Positions 1 to 8,672 are shown, numbered from the stretch's first letter. The stretch is 64,000 bases of DNA from Spirochaetota bacterium (GCA_016934935.1 JAFGRW010000038.1:1-64000), one strand, 5' to 3'. Notes: generated from the letters alone by a model not told the origin. Program-made: numbers and translations.

Positions 1-83
<83 letters not shown>

Positions 84-103
84 AAAATTTCATAACCAAT
101 GTG

Positions 104-131
104 TTGACAATAAATACTTTGGGCAGATACT
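104..131 (+). promoter_or_regulatory. Sigma-70-type promoter for the sugar kinase gene
   Basis: A perfect -35 hexamer TTGACA (104-109) is followed after 16 nt by GATACT (126-131). The predicted start of transcription is about 35 nt before the kinase ATG. The -10 form GATACT/GATAGT recurs in front of ilvC. Confidence 0.5.
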
Positions 132-173
132 TGTCAATCAAAATCATAAAAAAAAATAAAAAAAGAGGGCTGG

Positions 174-1088
174 ATGATTTACGGAGTAGGCGAATCTTTA
201 GTGGATATAATTTTTAAAAATAATTCGGCCGTTGGTTCTACTCCCGGCGGCTCGGTTCTTAACTCGACAGTTAGTGCTGCCAGGTTAGGAGCTTCGGTAT
301 CTCTTGTTACCGACTTGGGTCGGGATACTGCAGGGCAGTTAATAATGTCTTTTCTTAAAGATAATGGTGTGTCGTTTAATCACGCTTTTATTCACGATGA
401 TGATCAGACGACAATTGCACTAGCTTTTCTTAACGATTCGGGTGACGCTTCCTATCAGTTTTATAAAATATCTTCTCTTCCTTCATTTAATGTGAATTTC
501 AGCGAGGCAGATGTACTTCTTGCAGCCTCATTTTATGCTATATCTCCCCGCACGTCAGAAGCTGTTAACAATCTGGTTGATGATGCTTTGCGTGCTTCGG
601 CATTTGTCTTTTATGATCCAAATTATCGTCCTGGAAATAAGGAAATAAGTTTGGAGGATAGTCGTGAACGTGTTATTGATCTCATTAATAAGGCATCAGC
701 AGTAAGACTTTCTGAAGAAGATTCTGAGAATATCTTTTCTACAAAAGATTGTTCTCAGATTGTAAGCATAATCCCCTCATTGTCGCAAAAGCCATTAATT
801 TTAACTCGTGCGGCGAATGGTGTGGATCTATATTACAGAGGCAAACTGCGATCGTTTGATTCAGTTAGAATCGATCCTGTAAGTACGATCGGTGCGGGTG
901 ATACTTTCAATGCCGGTATTGTAGCCGCAGTTTCTGCCATAAACCCGGAAGCAAGATCCCAATTGGATATCGAATTTTACGGCAAAATTATTGAAGCGGC
1001 CATTAAGCTTTCGGCGTCAGTATGTTTAAGTATGGAAAACTATATTCAAAAAGGGGACTACACATCTTTTTGGAACTTTATTGATTAA
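174..1088 (+). CDS. PfkB-family carbohydrate kinase (fructokinase/ribokinase-like)
   Basis: A 304-residue ribokinase-fold sugar kinase that would phosphorylate a sugar or nucleoside with ATP in the cytoplasm. The N-terminus has the substrate-side glycine motif (PGGSVLNST, residues 24-32), and the C-terminal PfkB signature GAGDTFNAG is near residues 239-247, with the catalytic Asp in GAGD. Length is normal for the family. The ATG follows a GAGGG ribosome site. It is the first gene after a TTGACA promoter and runs towards tetR, HD and radical SAM genes, with a 45-nt gap to the next. Fructokinase is the closest guess; the substrate cannot be read from the sequence. Confidence 0.85.
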   Translation: MIYGVGESLVDIIFKNNSAVGSTPGGSVLNSTVSAARLGASVSLVTDLGRDTAGQLIMSFLKDNGVSFNHAFIHDDDQTTIALAFLNDSGDASYQFYKISSLPSFNVNFSEADVLLAASFYAISPRTSEAVNNLVDDALRASAFVFYDPNYRPGNKEISLEDSRERVIDLINKASAVRLSEEDSENIFSTKDCSQIVSIIPSLSQKPLILTRAANGVDLYYRGKLRSFDSVRIDPVSTIGAGDTFNAGIVAAVSAINPEARSQLDIEFYGKIIEAAIKLSASVCLSMENYIQKGDYTSFWNFID

Positions 1089-1133
1089 AAAATCCTTGCA
1101 ATTATTGTCGTTACAAACTGATTATACGATATC

Positions 1134-1724
1134 ATGGATAAAGAACAGAAGATAAAAGAGAAAAAACACGAGATTATCAATGCTTTTCGTAGCTGTCTCG
1201 AGAGGGATGTCTACTCAAACATTACGATCCAGAATGTAGCCGATGAATGTGGGCTCTCCAAGGGGGGGCTGCTTCATTATTTCGGAGCAAAAGAAGATCT
1301 CTATTTTGAACTGGTTCAACAGCTTTGTGATGATATTACGGCCGGTCGCCGTTCAGTGTTACAGGGAATTGCAGACTCTAACGATCAGGCCAGTCTTTCG
1401 ACTCTCTATGTTATAGAGCAGTTTTTTCTTGATAAAAACAATATCCATGTCCTTCTTAATCTTCTTCTCCTTAGTTTTGAAGACGAGAGTGTGCGGGAGG
1501 TTTTTAAGAAATTCTTTCATGAAAACATGGGTTTTTTTCAGACTTTAATCGAAAAAAAATATCAGGATATCCCTCAACGTCGCAAGTCTGATCTTCCTGC
1601 CGCAGACCTGGCACGTATTTTGCAGATAATTGTTCTGGCTGCAGGTATTGTAGAACTTGTGGATCCTGTGAATTTTGATCATAATCATCTTACTACATAT
1701 ATACTCTCCATACTTAAAGGATAG
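1134..1724 (+). CDS. TetR/AcrR-family transcriptional regulator
   Basis: A 196-residue one-component repressor. The N-terminal helix-turn-helix occupies about residues 26-50 (ITIQNVADECGLSKGGLLHYF, shortened pattern ADECGLSKGGLLHYFGAKE), typical of TetR proteins, followed by an all-helical ligand/dimerisation domain. The ligand is unknown. It may control its own cluster, since it sits between the sugar kinase and the HD/radical-SAM pair, but no obvious palindromic operator was found in the 45-nt gap upstream. No convincing ribosome site precedes the ATG. Confidence 0.85.
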   Translation: MDKEQKIKEKKHEIINAFRSCLERDVYSNITIQNVADECGLSKGGLLHYFGAKEDLYFELVQQLCDDITAGRRSVLQGIADSNDQASLSTLYVIEQFFLDKNNIHVLLNLLLLSFEDESVREVFKKFFHENMGFFQTLIEKKYQDIPQRRKSDLPAADLARILQIIVLAAGIVELVDPVNFDHNHLTTYILSILKG

Positions 1725-1744
1725 TTAGATCAAACCTGGCTTTT

Positions 1745-2308
1745 ATGGACAAATCACATATTGAAACCGCAATAAGTATACCAAGTGAAGAGGAGTGTTT
1801 CGAGCTTTTCGAACGTTATGGTATGCTCAAAAATATTGTTCGCCATTCCATGCGAGTGCGAGATGTAGCTAATGCTCTTTGTGTGTCGTTAATTAAGCCC
1901 GACTCTCTAAATTGTAGTATTATTAACGCAGCGTCGCTTTTGCATGATATCGCCAAATCAATCACACTTAAAACAGGCGAACATCACGATATACTTGGTG
2001 CAAAAATGCTAATTAAAATTGGTTATCCTGAAATAGCAGCAGTGGTATCCGAACATGTTACTCTTAAAAATTTTTCAATCGATACCCCACTGCGTGAAGC
2101 CGAAATTGTTTTTTACGCGGATAAAAGAGTATTGCATGACAAGCTTGTAACTGTAGATGAACGAATAAGTGATCTTTTTACACGTTATGGTAAAACTGCG
2201 GTTTCAAGACAGCATATATTGTCTACTCAAAGAATACTAAAAGAGCTGGAAACAAAAATCACACGCAATTTGGTTTGCACTATTCAGGAGGCTCTTTTGA
2301 CATTATGA
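1745..2308 (+). CDS. HD-domain (HDIG) phosphohydrolase-like protein
   Basis: 187 residues. The HD metal-ligand set is visible: His34, His67-Asp68 (LLHDIAKS), His80/81, His104 and Asp126. This suggests a divalent-metal phosphohydrolase of the small HDIG type, related in general layout to YqeK-like nucleotide hydrolases. Its stop overlaps the start of the radical SAM gene as ATGA (2305-2308), so the two are probably translationally coupled and work together. The substrate is not known. Confidence 0.75.
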   Translation: MDKSHIETAISIPSEEECFELFERYGMLKNIVRHSMRVRDVANALCVSLIKPDSLNCSIINAASLLHDIAKSITLKTGEHHDILGAKMLIKIGYPEIAAVVSEHVTLKNFSIDTPLREAEIVFYADKRVLHDKLVTVDERISDLFTRYGKTAVSRQHILSTQRILKELETKITRNLVCTIQEALLTL

Positions 2309-3954
2309 GCATGGCTAAACGTTATTTGATACTTGATTTTTATGTGGATGAGCCCGCCTGTTTTGGAGTACCCCCCTTTGTTTCTCCATATCCGCGTTAC
2401 ATATACGGTGCGCTAATTGATGCCGGTGTAAACAGTGATATGATTGATTATTTAACAGTCGATAATTTGCGATTAACAGGTTTTAAAATATGCAGCTTCT
2501 ATAAAGCCGTCTTTATAATTGGTGGGGCAGTTGTTCCTGGTAAGTACCTTGGTCAAAAAATAGGAGATACAGCTGAAATCGAAAAGACGCTATTGAATAA
2601 TACCGATCTTTTTTTTGTAGCAGGCGGTTTAGCGGCACTTCAAATAGCTGGTAGTCATAATAATTTACAAAGCGTTAATGGAGATATCGAGCAGTACGCT
2701 TATGATTTTGTATATTCGGTGCCCGACCCCTCAAAACTGCGTCTTTATAGAGATCTTGATCGTTGGGCAATTGCTGGTGCTGGTCTTGTAAAAAAGCACC
2801 CGCATTTTCCGAATGTTATCTGTGAAATTGAAACTTATCGTGGGTGCCCTCGTTCATCTCATTGCAGTTTTTGCTCTGAGCATATTTTTAAAAACATAGT
2901 TTACCGAGAACAGCAAAGTATACTTGCAGAAATAGATGCTCTGATCGAAACAGATGTGTCGCGATTCAGGATAGGTCGTCAGGCTGATATTTTGGCTTAT
3001 GGTTCACGTTTGGATTATTTTATTAAAACCTTTCCTCGTCCATGTGTACAAGAGGTAGTTTCTCTTTTTAAAGAGCTTGAAAAACGGAAAATCGAGGGCA
3101 AAATTGAGGTACTTAATGTTGATAACGCAAATCCCGGAACCGTATGTCATTTTGAACAAGAGTCATTTGATATTCTTCAGGCGATAGCTTCAGCTGTTAC
3201 TCCAGGTGATACCTTACCGCTTGGTGTCGAATCTCTAGACCCGGTTGTAATTGCAAGGAATAACTTAAAGGTAGATGCCGAAACCCTTATTCGCGTAGTA
3301 AAATTAATGAATAGTGCCGGGGGATGGCGCGAAGAGGGTATCCCGAAGTTATTACCGGGAGTAAACTTGATACATGGCCTGCCTGGTGAGACGATTCATT
3401 CTTTTCGCTATAATTATGAGACATTGATGGATATATTGTCACAAGGCCTTCTTCTGCGTCGGATAAATATAAGGTCTCTTGTGCCGTTTCCAACAACGGG
3501 CATGGTATATAACGCTTCGCCCAAGGTGATTAACCGTTACCGCTATTACAGGCAGCTGATCCGAGATAATGTTGATGCTGTGATGCTTCGAGGGGTTTTC
3601 CCTTCAGGATCACTTTTGCGGTCGGTTAGAGCGGAACAGGTTCAAAATGGAGTGACATATTGCAGGCAGATTGCTTCATATGCCATTACAGTCAAAATCA
3701 AAGAAGAGATTTCGACTGGTACAGTATTTACAGCGGCTGTATGTGGTCATGAGCCGCGATCGTTGAGAGCATTTCGGAATCCACTTGATATTAATAGTGC
3801 ATCTACAAGACTTCTTGAATCCGTTGAGGGCATAGGAAAAAAGCGAGCCGGTACAATAGTGCTTAACAGGCCATATGAAAATTCCGATCAATACGGTGAT
3901 AGCTTTTCTTCTGTACCGGAACTGTTAAAGAAGAGAATTGTTTTCAAAAAATAA
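2305..3954 (+). CDS. Radical SAM protein with C-terminal helix-hairpin-helix (COG1031-like)
   Basis: The start is placed at ATG 2305 because it forms an ATGA overlap with the HD gene and follows AGGAG (2286-2290); an upstream in-frame TTG at 2275 is less likely. The 549-residue protein has a B12-binding-like N-terminal third, then a radical SAM core with cysteines at about 181, 187 and 190 (CPRSSHCSFC, a Cx5CxxC spacing instead of the usual Cx3CxxC), then a helix-hairpin-helix near residues 500-525 (LLESVEGIGKKRAGTI). This order matches the poorly characterised COG1031 group, known mainly from archaea and anaerobes. A role in RNA/DNA-linked or cofactor chemistry is only an inference from the HhH. 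Confidence 0.8.
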   Translation: MSMAKRYLILDFYVDEPACFGVPPFVSPYPRYIYGALIDAGVNSDMIDYLTVDNLRLTGFKICSFYKAVFIIGGAVVPGKYLGQKIGDTAEIEKTLLNNTDLFFVAGGLAALQIAGSHNNLQSVNGDIEQYAYDFVYSVPDPSKLRLYRDLDRWAIAGAGLVKKHPHFPNVICEIETYRGCPRSSHCSFCSEHIFKNIVYREQQSILAEIDALIETDVSRFRIGRQADILAYGSRLDYFIKTFPRPCVQEVVSLFKELEKRKIEGKIEVLNVDNANPGTVCHFEQESFDILQAIASAVTPGDTLPLGVESLDPVVIARNNLKVDAETLIRVVKLMNSAGGWREEGIPKLLPGVNLIHGLPGETIHSFRYNYETLMDILSQGLLLRRINIRSLVPFPTTGMVYNASPKVINRYRYYRQLIRDNVDAVMLRGVFPSGSLLRSVRAEQVQNGVTYCRQIASYAITVKIKEEISTGTVFTAAVCGHEPRSLRAFRNPLDINSASTRLLESVEGIGKKRAGTIVLNRPYENSDQYGDSFSSVPELLKKRIVFKK

Positions 3955-4120
3955 GATTATTAATTCTATTTGTCACTTGAAGTTCCGGTGTATCCTGTAA
4001 ATCAGTAGTGTCTTTATAATTAACTGTAACAGATTTTAGGAATTTTTTTGCAAAATCAAAAGCGGAATCTGTATCAAACCGTTCAAAGAAAGGTTTTATA
4101 TCCTGGTTTATTTGAACGGT
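3944..4120 (-). other. Open frame without a start codon; possible gene remnant
   Basis: Between the radical SAM gene and the small membrane protein, the minus strand has 58 open codons with protein-like composition (…FFERFDTDSAFDFAKKFL…) ending in TGA at 3944-3946. A TAG directly precedes it and there is no ATG, GTG or TTG near its beginning. It could be the 3' end of a decayed gene or chance. A perfect 10-bp inverted repeat (4078-4087 / 4111-4120, ACCGTTCAAA) lies at its 5' end and may be a stem-loop between the convergent genes. Confidence 0.25.
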
Positions 4121-4134
4121 CTAATTAGATGAAA

Positions 4135-4455
4135 TTAATAACGGTCGCGCTTTTTGTCGTGATTAAGTTTGTTCATCATATAAACCGCACCATAAGCACC
4201 AATAAAACCTGCTATGATGTCGACATTAAACTGATAAACAAGAAATTTAAGTACAATGATTATGTACTCAAGTAAAAATTTGTCCAGAAATATACCAAGT
4301 AGAGCTCCTGCTATCGCAATAACCATGCCCCCCGCGAATCCACCAAACAGGTCACGTTTTTTTACGTAATAAAACAGAGCTGAAACTGCCGCGCCGATGC
4401 ATAATAAAATAGCGAATGGCACAAGATTGGTCATAAGTTCAGTCAATTTATCCAT
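4135..4455 (-). CDS. Small three-helix integral membrane protein, unknown
   Basis: 106 residues with three predicted membrane spans at about residues 10-30, 37-57 and 65-95, and glycine-rich stretches (GGFAGGMVIAIAGALLG). The C-terminus is basic (NHDKKRDRY), probably cytoplasmic. I recognise no family. It starts 18 nt after the end of the threonylcarbamoyl-AMP synthase gene on the same strand, so the two are probably cotranscribed; the ribosome site upstream of its ATG is the weak GGAGTG. Confidence 0.6.
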   Translation of the reverse strand: MDKLTELMTNLVPFAILLCIGAAVSALFYYVKKRDLFGGFAGGMVIAIAGALLGIFLDKFLLEYIIIVLKFLVYQFNVDIIAGFIGAYGAVYMMNKLNHDKKRDRY

Positions 4456-4473
4456 ATTTACACTCCAATGTTT

Positions 4474-5079
4474 CTAAATGTCTACGATTCCCTTTCCCTG
4501 TCGTAAAATAACCGGCGATGTTCCTGAAAAGTCGATCATTGTCGATAATTCAGAATTTTTTAAACCAGCATCCAATACCAGATCAACTGATTTCCGGTAT
4601 TTCTCTTCTAGAAAAACAGGATCAATCATATAGTCACCCGGTTCTGTGTCAACTGATGTTGAAATAACAGGTTTATTAAATACAGAAATAAGTTCTCGTA
4701 AAAAGTTGTTGTCAGGTATGCGTATCCCGATTGTTTTCTGTTTTGTAAGCAGTATTTTGGGGATATCTTTTGATGCTTCAAATATATATGTGAAAGGCCC
4801 AGGTGCTGTTTTTTTAATAATTTTGAATGCCTCGTTTGACACATGACGTACATAATTATGCATTACACTGATATCGTTAATTATAATTGAAAGCGGCTTC
4901 TTTGGATCTCTATTGATAAGTCTGTTTATTTTTGCTATGCTCTCCCGGTTTGAGTAATCGCATCCAAATGAATAAACAGTATCTGTCGGGTATATGAGTA
5001 TTCCTCCTGAACACAAGATATCGGCGGCTTGTGATATATGGCGCTTGTTTGGGGTCTCTTCATGTATGTGATAAATCAT
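4474..5079 (-). CDS. tsaC: L-threonylcarbamoyladenylate synthase (Sua5/YrdC/TsaC family)
   Basis: Makes threonylcarbamoyl-AMP from threonine, bicarbonate and ATP for the t6A37 modification of ANN-decoding tRNAs. From ATG 5079 it is 201 residues, the usual length of a single YrdC domain. The family pattern is clear: SGGILIYPTDTVYSFGCD near the N-terminus, then KPLSIII, PGPFTYIF, IGIRIPDN and the late ISTSVDTEPG loop. The reading frame stays open for another 115 codons upstream (to 5424), but that stretch has no YrdC similarity, covers the rplM promoter region and is probably untranslated. Confidence 0.88.
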   Translation of the reverse strand: MIYHIHEETPNKRHISQAADILCSGGILIYPTDTVYSFGCDYSNRESIAKINRLINRDPKKPLSIIINDISVMHNYVRHVSNEAFKIIKKTAPGPFTYIFEASKDIPKILLTKQKTIGIRIPDNNFLRELISVFNKPVISTSVDTEPGDYMIDPVFLEEKYRKSVDLVLDAGLKNSELSTMIDFSGTSPVILRQGKGIVDI

Positions 5080-5446
5080 TTTCTTATACCGATTACTTAA
5101 AATAGTGAACTTCTGATAAGTTTTAAATGGTACATAAATTCCAAATTGTATCGAGCCTGTAACAATTTGATTTTTTGTAATATATGTTTGCTTATCGGAT
5201 GATAAACTGGAATATAAAACAGAAATTTTTATAGCTTTATAGCAGAAAAGTGACTTGATGATACTGTTTTGCGCAAAAGAGATAATTAATCTTGACATAA
5301 TAGAGTGCGGGTTTAGTTTGTGTTCTTGCTGTATACCCCCAATCATACAGTAAATAAAACAGTAACATGTCGCTTCATCCGTAATTTTTCGAGCGGAATT
5401 TATGTTCGACAGGCTGTAAAACAAATAGTTTCAGGAGAATCAAGGC
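5080..5446. other. Divergent intergenic region (tsaC / rplM)
   Basis: 367 bases between two divergent genes. It should hold both promoters and the leader of the L13-S9 operon, though I could not settle on hexamers. A partial copy of the dispersed motif (GTAATTTTTCGA, 5381-5392) lies about 50 nt before rplM. The L13 ribosome site AGGAG is at 5433-5437. I see no RNA gene here. Confidence 0.4.
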
Positions 5447-5881
5447 ATGATTCAGAAAACATATAGCATGAAAGCTTCCGATATAGAGAAGAAGTGGTAT
5501 GTTGTTGATGCTCAGGACAAGGTTCTGGGACGGCTTGCAACCAAGGTTGCCTCAATAATAAGGGGAAAAAACAAGCCTGGATTCACTCCCAATCTTGATA
5601 TGGGTGACAACGTAATAATTATTAATGCGGAAAAAGTTAAACTTACTGGTCAAAAAAGTGTGCAGAAAGAGTATTTCAGCCATTCTCAGTATCCGGGTGG
5701 TATAAAGTTTACAAATATCGAAAAATATATGGAAACTAATCCTGCATTTGTAATAGAGCATGCTGTAAAGGGTATGCTTCCAAAAGGTCGTCTCGGCCGT
5801 GAGATGTATAAAAATCTAAAGGTTTACGCGGGCAGTGAGCATCCACATGCTGCTCAAAAGCCTGAAAATATTGAATTATAA
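5447..5881 (+). CDS. rplM: 50S ribosomal protein L13
   Basis: 144 residues, the standard L13 length, with family blocks [39 protein letters not shown] and [20 protein letters not shown]. It binds 23S rRNA early in large-subunit assembly. The ATG has a clear AGGAG site. rpsI follows 15 nt later, the usual L13-S9 operon. Confidence 0.98.
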   Translation: MIQKTYSMKASDIEKKWYVVDAQDKVLGRLATKVASIIRGKNKPGFTPNLDMGDNVIIINAEKVKLTGQKSVQKEYFSHSQYPGGIKFTNIEKYMETNPAFVIEHAVKGMLPKGRLGREMYKNLKVYAGSEHPHAAQKPENIEL

Positions 5882-5896
5882 TCAGAGGTATCATAG

Positions 5897-6289
5897 ATGG
5901 CACAAACCAAAATATACGCAACCGGCAGAAGAAAAGAGTCTGTAGCCCGTGTTTACATGAGTCAGGGTACCGGCAAGATTACAATAAATCGTCAGCCAAT
6001 AAACGAATATTTTCGTCGTCAGACTCTTGAACTGCTAATTAGACAGCCTCTTGAGTCTACTGACTCTCTTGCGAACTTCGATTTCGAAGTATTTGTTAAA
6101 GGGGGTGGTTGGACAGGACAAGCCGGTGCTGTTCGTCTGGGTATTGCTCGATGTCTGGTTCAGTCTGATGAAAAGAATAAAAAATCACTTCGTGCCGCAG
6201 GGTTTCTTACTCGGGACGCGCGTCAGGTTGAGCGTAAAAAATACGGACACAAGAAAGCCCGTAAGAGTTTTCAATTTTCAAAGCGTTAA
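5897..6289 (+). CDS. rpsI: 30S ribosomal protein S9
   Basis: 130 residues, full length, including the N-terminal ATGRRKESVARV block and the basic C-terminal tail ending in QFSKR, which reaches the P-site tRNA in ribosomes. It is the second gene of the L13-S9 operon; an intrinsic terminator begins 25 nt after its stop codon. Confidence 0.98.
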   Translation: MAQTKIYATGRRKESVARVYMSQGTGKITINRQPINEYFRRQTLELLIRQPLESTDSLANFDFEVFVKGGGWTGQAGAVRLGIARCLVQSDEKNKKSLRAAGFLTRDARQVERKKYGHKKARKSFQFSKR

Positions 6290-6292
6290 TCA

Positions 6293-6967
6293 ATGCATTT
6301 TTACAGATACTTCAAAAGATGCCTTATGGCATCTTTTTTTATATTTACTTTCTTTTCTTGTGCGAGCGGGCTCTGTCTGGAGTCGGAAATCGTACCCGAA
6401 AGCATGATATATTCCGCGGAAGGAGAGGTCGGTGTAACGCATTCGATGTTTTGCGATATAACCGTTGAGTACCTTGATTCTAAAAAGTGGAGTCGATTAA
6501 ATCACGGTAAACCTTATGGTGGTGTTTTTACTTCTAATCAGAGAGTGTTCCCGTGGTATCCGTTTCTGGTTACAGTAAAAAACAGCGGGTCGCAAATTAT
6601 TTCTCTTGGTGATTTTTCATTGAGTTTTGATGATTACAATGTTTCCGCGCTTGGCAAAGAAGATTTAAAAAAACTTTCCCGTGTTTTAGGTGTTGCTGAT
6701 CTTTCTGCTTTGACGAATTTCCGGCTTTATCATGATTTTCAAAAAAGCTTTGATCGCATGGATTTTGCCGGAGAATCCACTCCATACGGGTTTTCACGAA
6801 TTTTACCAGGAGACCGCTTGATTTTTGTGGTAATTTTCGAGGCACCTCCCGCCCGGTTTAAACGTTTTAGCTTTAAGGCGCAAATAACTGGTGAAAAAGA
6901 GAAAAAAATAGTTGAACTGCCACTCTCGCGGCGAGTATATAGAGTAAATGATAACAGGTTAAACTAA
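6293..6967 (+). CDS. Predicted lipoprotein/secreted protein, unknown
   Basis: 224 residues from the first ATG (3 nt after rpsI); an internal ATG at 6326 would give 213. The N-terminus is a hydrophobic signal sequence with a spirochete-style lipobox candidate (FFSC, Cys23), so export and lipidation are likely. The rest is beta-rich and contains PFLVTVKNSG and a late VVIFEAPPARFKRFSF segment typical of a surface or periplasmic beta-sandwich. I do not recognise the family. Neither start has a good ribosome site, and the rpsI terminator overlaps the start region, so expression could depend on read-through. gatC follows 13 nt downstream. Confidence 0.65.
   Translation: MHFYRYFKRCLMASFFIFTFFSCASGLCLESEIVPESMIYSAEGEVGVTHSMFCDITVEYLDSKKWSRLNHGKPYGGVFTSNQRVFPWYPFLVTVKNSGSQIISLGDFSLSFDDYNVSALGKEDLKKLSRVLGVADLSALTNFRLYHDFQKSFDRMDFAGESTPYGFSRILPGDRLIFVVIFEAPPARFKRFSFKAQITGEKEKKIVELPLSRRVYRVNDNRLN
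6314..6341 (+). terminator. Intrinsic terminator of rplM-rpsI, lying inside the next gene's start
   Basis: A perfect 10-bp stem AAAAGATGCC (6314-6323) and GGCATCTTTT (6328-6337) with a TTAT loop, followed by more T. It is a textbook Rho-independent terminator. It overlaps the 5' codons of the following lipoprotein gene, and the ATG at 6326 lies across the loop. Confidence 0.85.
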
Positions 6968-6980
6968 ATGGAGAGAGCAA

Positions 6981-7268
6981 ATGTCAATTGATATAAGTAT
7001 TGTTGAGCGTACGGCGGAGCTTTCAAGACTTCACCTCGATGAAGATGAAAAAAAGCAGTTTGTTTCACAAATATCCGATATTCTTGAGTATGTTGAGAAA
7101 ATTAATACGCTGGATACTTCAAAGGTCGAGCCTACGGATCATATTATTGATAATGTTAATGTTTTTCGTGATGATGAAATTGGAACATCATTGAATCATG
7201 ATGACATAAAGCATAACGCTCCTCAATTTGATCGAGGACATTTTGTAGTGCCAAAAATAATAGAATAA
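6981..7268 (+). CDS. gatC: Asp-tRNA(Asn)/Glu-tRNA(Gln) amidotransferase subunit C
   Basis: 95 residues, normal for GatC, with the pattern VERTAELSRLHLDEDEKK at the N-terminus and the C-terminal RDD…APQFDRGHFVVPKIIE that wraps around GatA. It stabilises the GatAB complex that amidates misacylated tRNAs. GGAGAG precedes the ATG. gatA and gatB are not in the window; here gatC is alone behind the lipoprotein gene. Confidence 0.92.
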   Translation: MSIDISIVERTAELSRLHLDEDEKKQFVSQISDILEYVEKINTLDTSKVEPTDHIIDNVNVFRDDEIGTSLNHDDIKHNAPQFDRGHFVVPKIIE

Positions 7269-7382
7269 TTTCGCTTTTTTATCGAAGATTTTTTTCGTCA
7301 TGGCTCGAAAAAACGTTTTAAATTTTTGTTGTAAGAACAGCTCAAATTTAGACTTTGTTAGCGATATTTATGGCTTTATTAA

Positions 7383-7405
7383 GGGGATTTTTCGCAAGTT
7401 CCTTC
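7383..7405 (+). repeat. Dispersed motif, divergent copy
   Basis: GGGGATTTTTCGCAAGTTCC shares the ATTTTTCG…AAGTTCCTTC pattern with the copy at 37113-37140, with one extra base in the middle. It lies in the 235-nt region between convergent gatC and the UPF0280 gene, where I find no gene. Confidence 0.35.
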
Positions 7406-7503
7406 GCTGGGCTGCTCGCATATGCAACCTAGTTGAAATGTTAATTAATAGAGATTGCCTAAAGACTTATACAAAAGGACAACCATAATGCCTCTACATC
7501 TTT

Positions 7504-8247
7504 TCAAAATGAAAAAATGGATCCTTCGGCTTTTGTTATTTTAGTTGTTAATTTTTTGTCGCTGTTTTTAATTATTTCAGGAGTATCCCCAACAATGACT
7601 ATTCGGTCGCCTTTAATAATAAGACCACCTCGGATCTCATTTATTGAATTAAGATAATCAGCTGCTTTTTCCAAATCATCTACAGTCTTTACAATATTTG
7701 CGGCCATTGTGGCTGCACAGTCAGCGATAGCGTTATTTTTTGCGAAAACAGTTGCCAGATCACAGTTTCCCATACTAAGACTATGCCCCATGGTTCCGGA
7801 TGACGAACATATTCCCAATGGAGTCTCTTCAGGAGCAATCTTGAGAGCGAGCTTTCCCGATAAAATGCTTTTACCTGCAAAAATACCGATATATATAGGT
7901 GAACTGGAAGACAGATAAATGTCTCCACCGTTTTCGATGATTATTTTATCATTAGGGGCGATATCGAAGACTTTTTGCCAGGCAAACTGTGCTATTGTTC
8001 CTGCAACTGCAGCCATCGGGCCGGTATTACATATTTCAGCCGCGGCACACATTGTTTTAACTATTAATGGCGCATCTCCGGTAGGTGCCAATGGTGTTAG
8101 GGATGATTTAAAATAGGGGTCTTTTTCCAGATATTTTTCAAGTATTGTGCGTTGAAAAATTATCTCTTCTTTTGCCTCAGAGAAATAGGAGCAATGTATT
8201 GTAAAATTGGAGTCTTTATACGTGAATTTATTCTCTTCCGGAATCAT
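7504..8247 (-). CDS. UPF0280-family protein (COG2122), sulfur/homocysteine cluster
   Basis: 247 residues, full length for UPF0280, an ApbE-like fold. Typical blocks are APTGDAPLIVKTMCAAA, GPMAAVAGTIAQFA, IIENGGDIYL and the GICSSSGTMGHSLS loop. From established work on Methanosarcina, COG2122 proteins are linked to sulfide-dependent sulfur amino-acid synthesis together with COG1900 and NIL-ferredoxin proteins; both partners are directly upstream here. Its ATG overlaps the stop of the NIL-ferredoxin gene (ATGA, 8244-8247), so the three form one transcript. Its exact chemical step is unknown. Confidence 0.85.
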   Translation of the reverse strand: MIPEENKFTYKDSNFTIHCSYFSEAKEEIIFQRTILEKYLEKDPYFKSSLTPLAPTGDAPLIVKTMCAAAEICNTGPMAAVAGTIAQFAWQKVFDIAPNDKIIIENGGDIYLSSSSPIYIGIFAGKSILSGKLALKIAPEETPLGICSSSGTMGHSLSMGNCDLATVFAKNNAIADCAATMAANIVKTVDDLEKAADYLNSINEIRGGLIIKGDRIVIVGDTPEIIKNSDKKLTTKITKAEGSIFSF

Positions 8248-8672
8248 TCTGATATGGAACTATTAAAAATTGAGCTGCATGCCTTAAAGGGGCAGTGACT
8301 TATACAGTTCATGCATTCAATGCATTTTTCATTGTTAAAAGAGACTTCCATGGTTTTTCGGTCAACAATATAGAGGGCATTAGATGGGCAATGTGTAATA
8401 CATGTTCCACAACTTACACATCGTTCTTTATCCCATCTCATACCATTCATGGTTTCGGTTACGATTATTTCGTTTTCATCAAAAAAAATCTTGGCACGCT
8501 CAATATCTGATTCCCGACCAGAGACGTCCAAAACCATATAGCCAATATCATCGGGGTCAATTTTTGCCCGGTAAATATTAACTGTAAGATCGTAATCTTT
8601 GACCAGATGATATATCAAAGGTTTGCCAACTGCTTTCTCAGGGAATTTAAGAAGATATTTTCTTGTAATCAT
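8244..8672 (-). CDS. NIL-domain 4Fe-4S ferredoxin of homocysteine synthesis
   Basis: 142 residues: an N-terminal NIL domain (about 1-75, the substrate-binding domain also found in methionine importers) and two ferredoxin motifs, Cys85/88/91/95 and Cys117/120/123/127, each Cx2Cx2Cx3CP. It is the counterpart of Methanosarcina MA1822, the proposed electron donor for reductive homocysteine formation. The ATG directly follows the stop of the COG1900 gene (TAAATG), indicating tight coupling. Confidence 0.9.
   Translation of the reverse strand: MITRKYLLKFPEKAVGKPLIYHLVKDYDLTVNIYRAKIDPDDIGYMVLDVSGRESDIERAKIFFDENEIIVTETMNGMRWDKERCVSCGTCITHCPSNALYIVDRKTMEVSFNNEKCIECMNCISHCPFKACSSIFNSSISE

Noticed and set aside
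5080-5424. In-frame N-terminal extension of the tsaC gene (115 codons)
   Set aside because: No similarity to the YrdC family, covers the divergent promoter region, and the ATG at 5079 gives the normal length.
7300-7488. 62-codon plus-strand open frame after gatC
   Set aside because: No ribosome site, odd composition, and it contains a copy of the dispersed intergenic motif.
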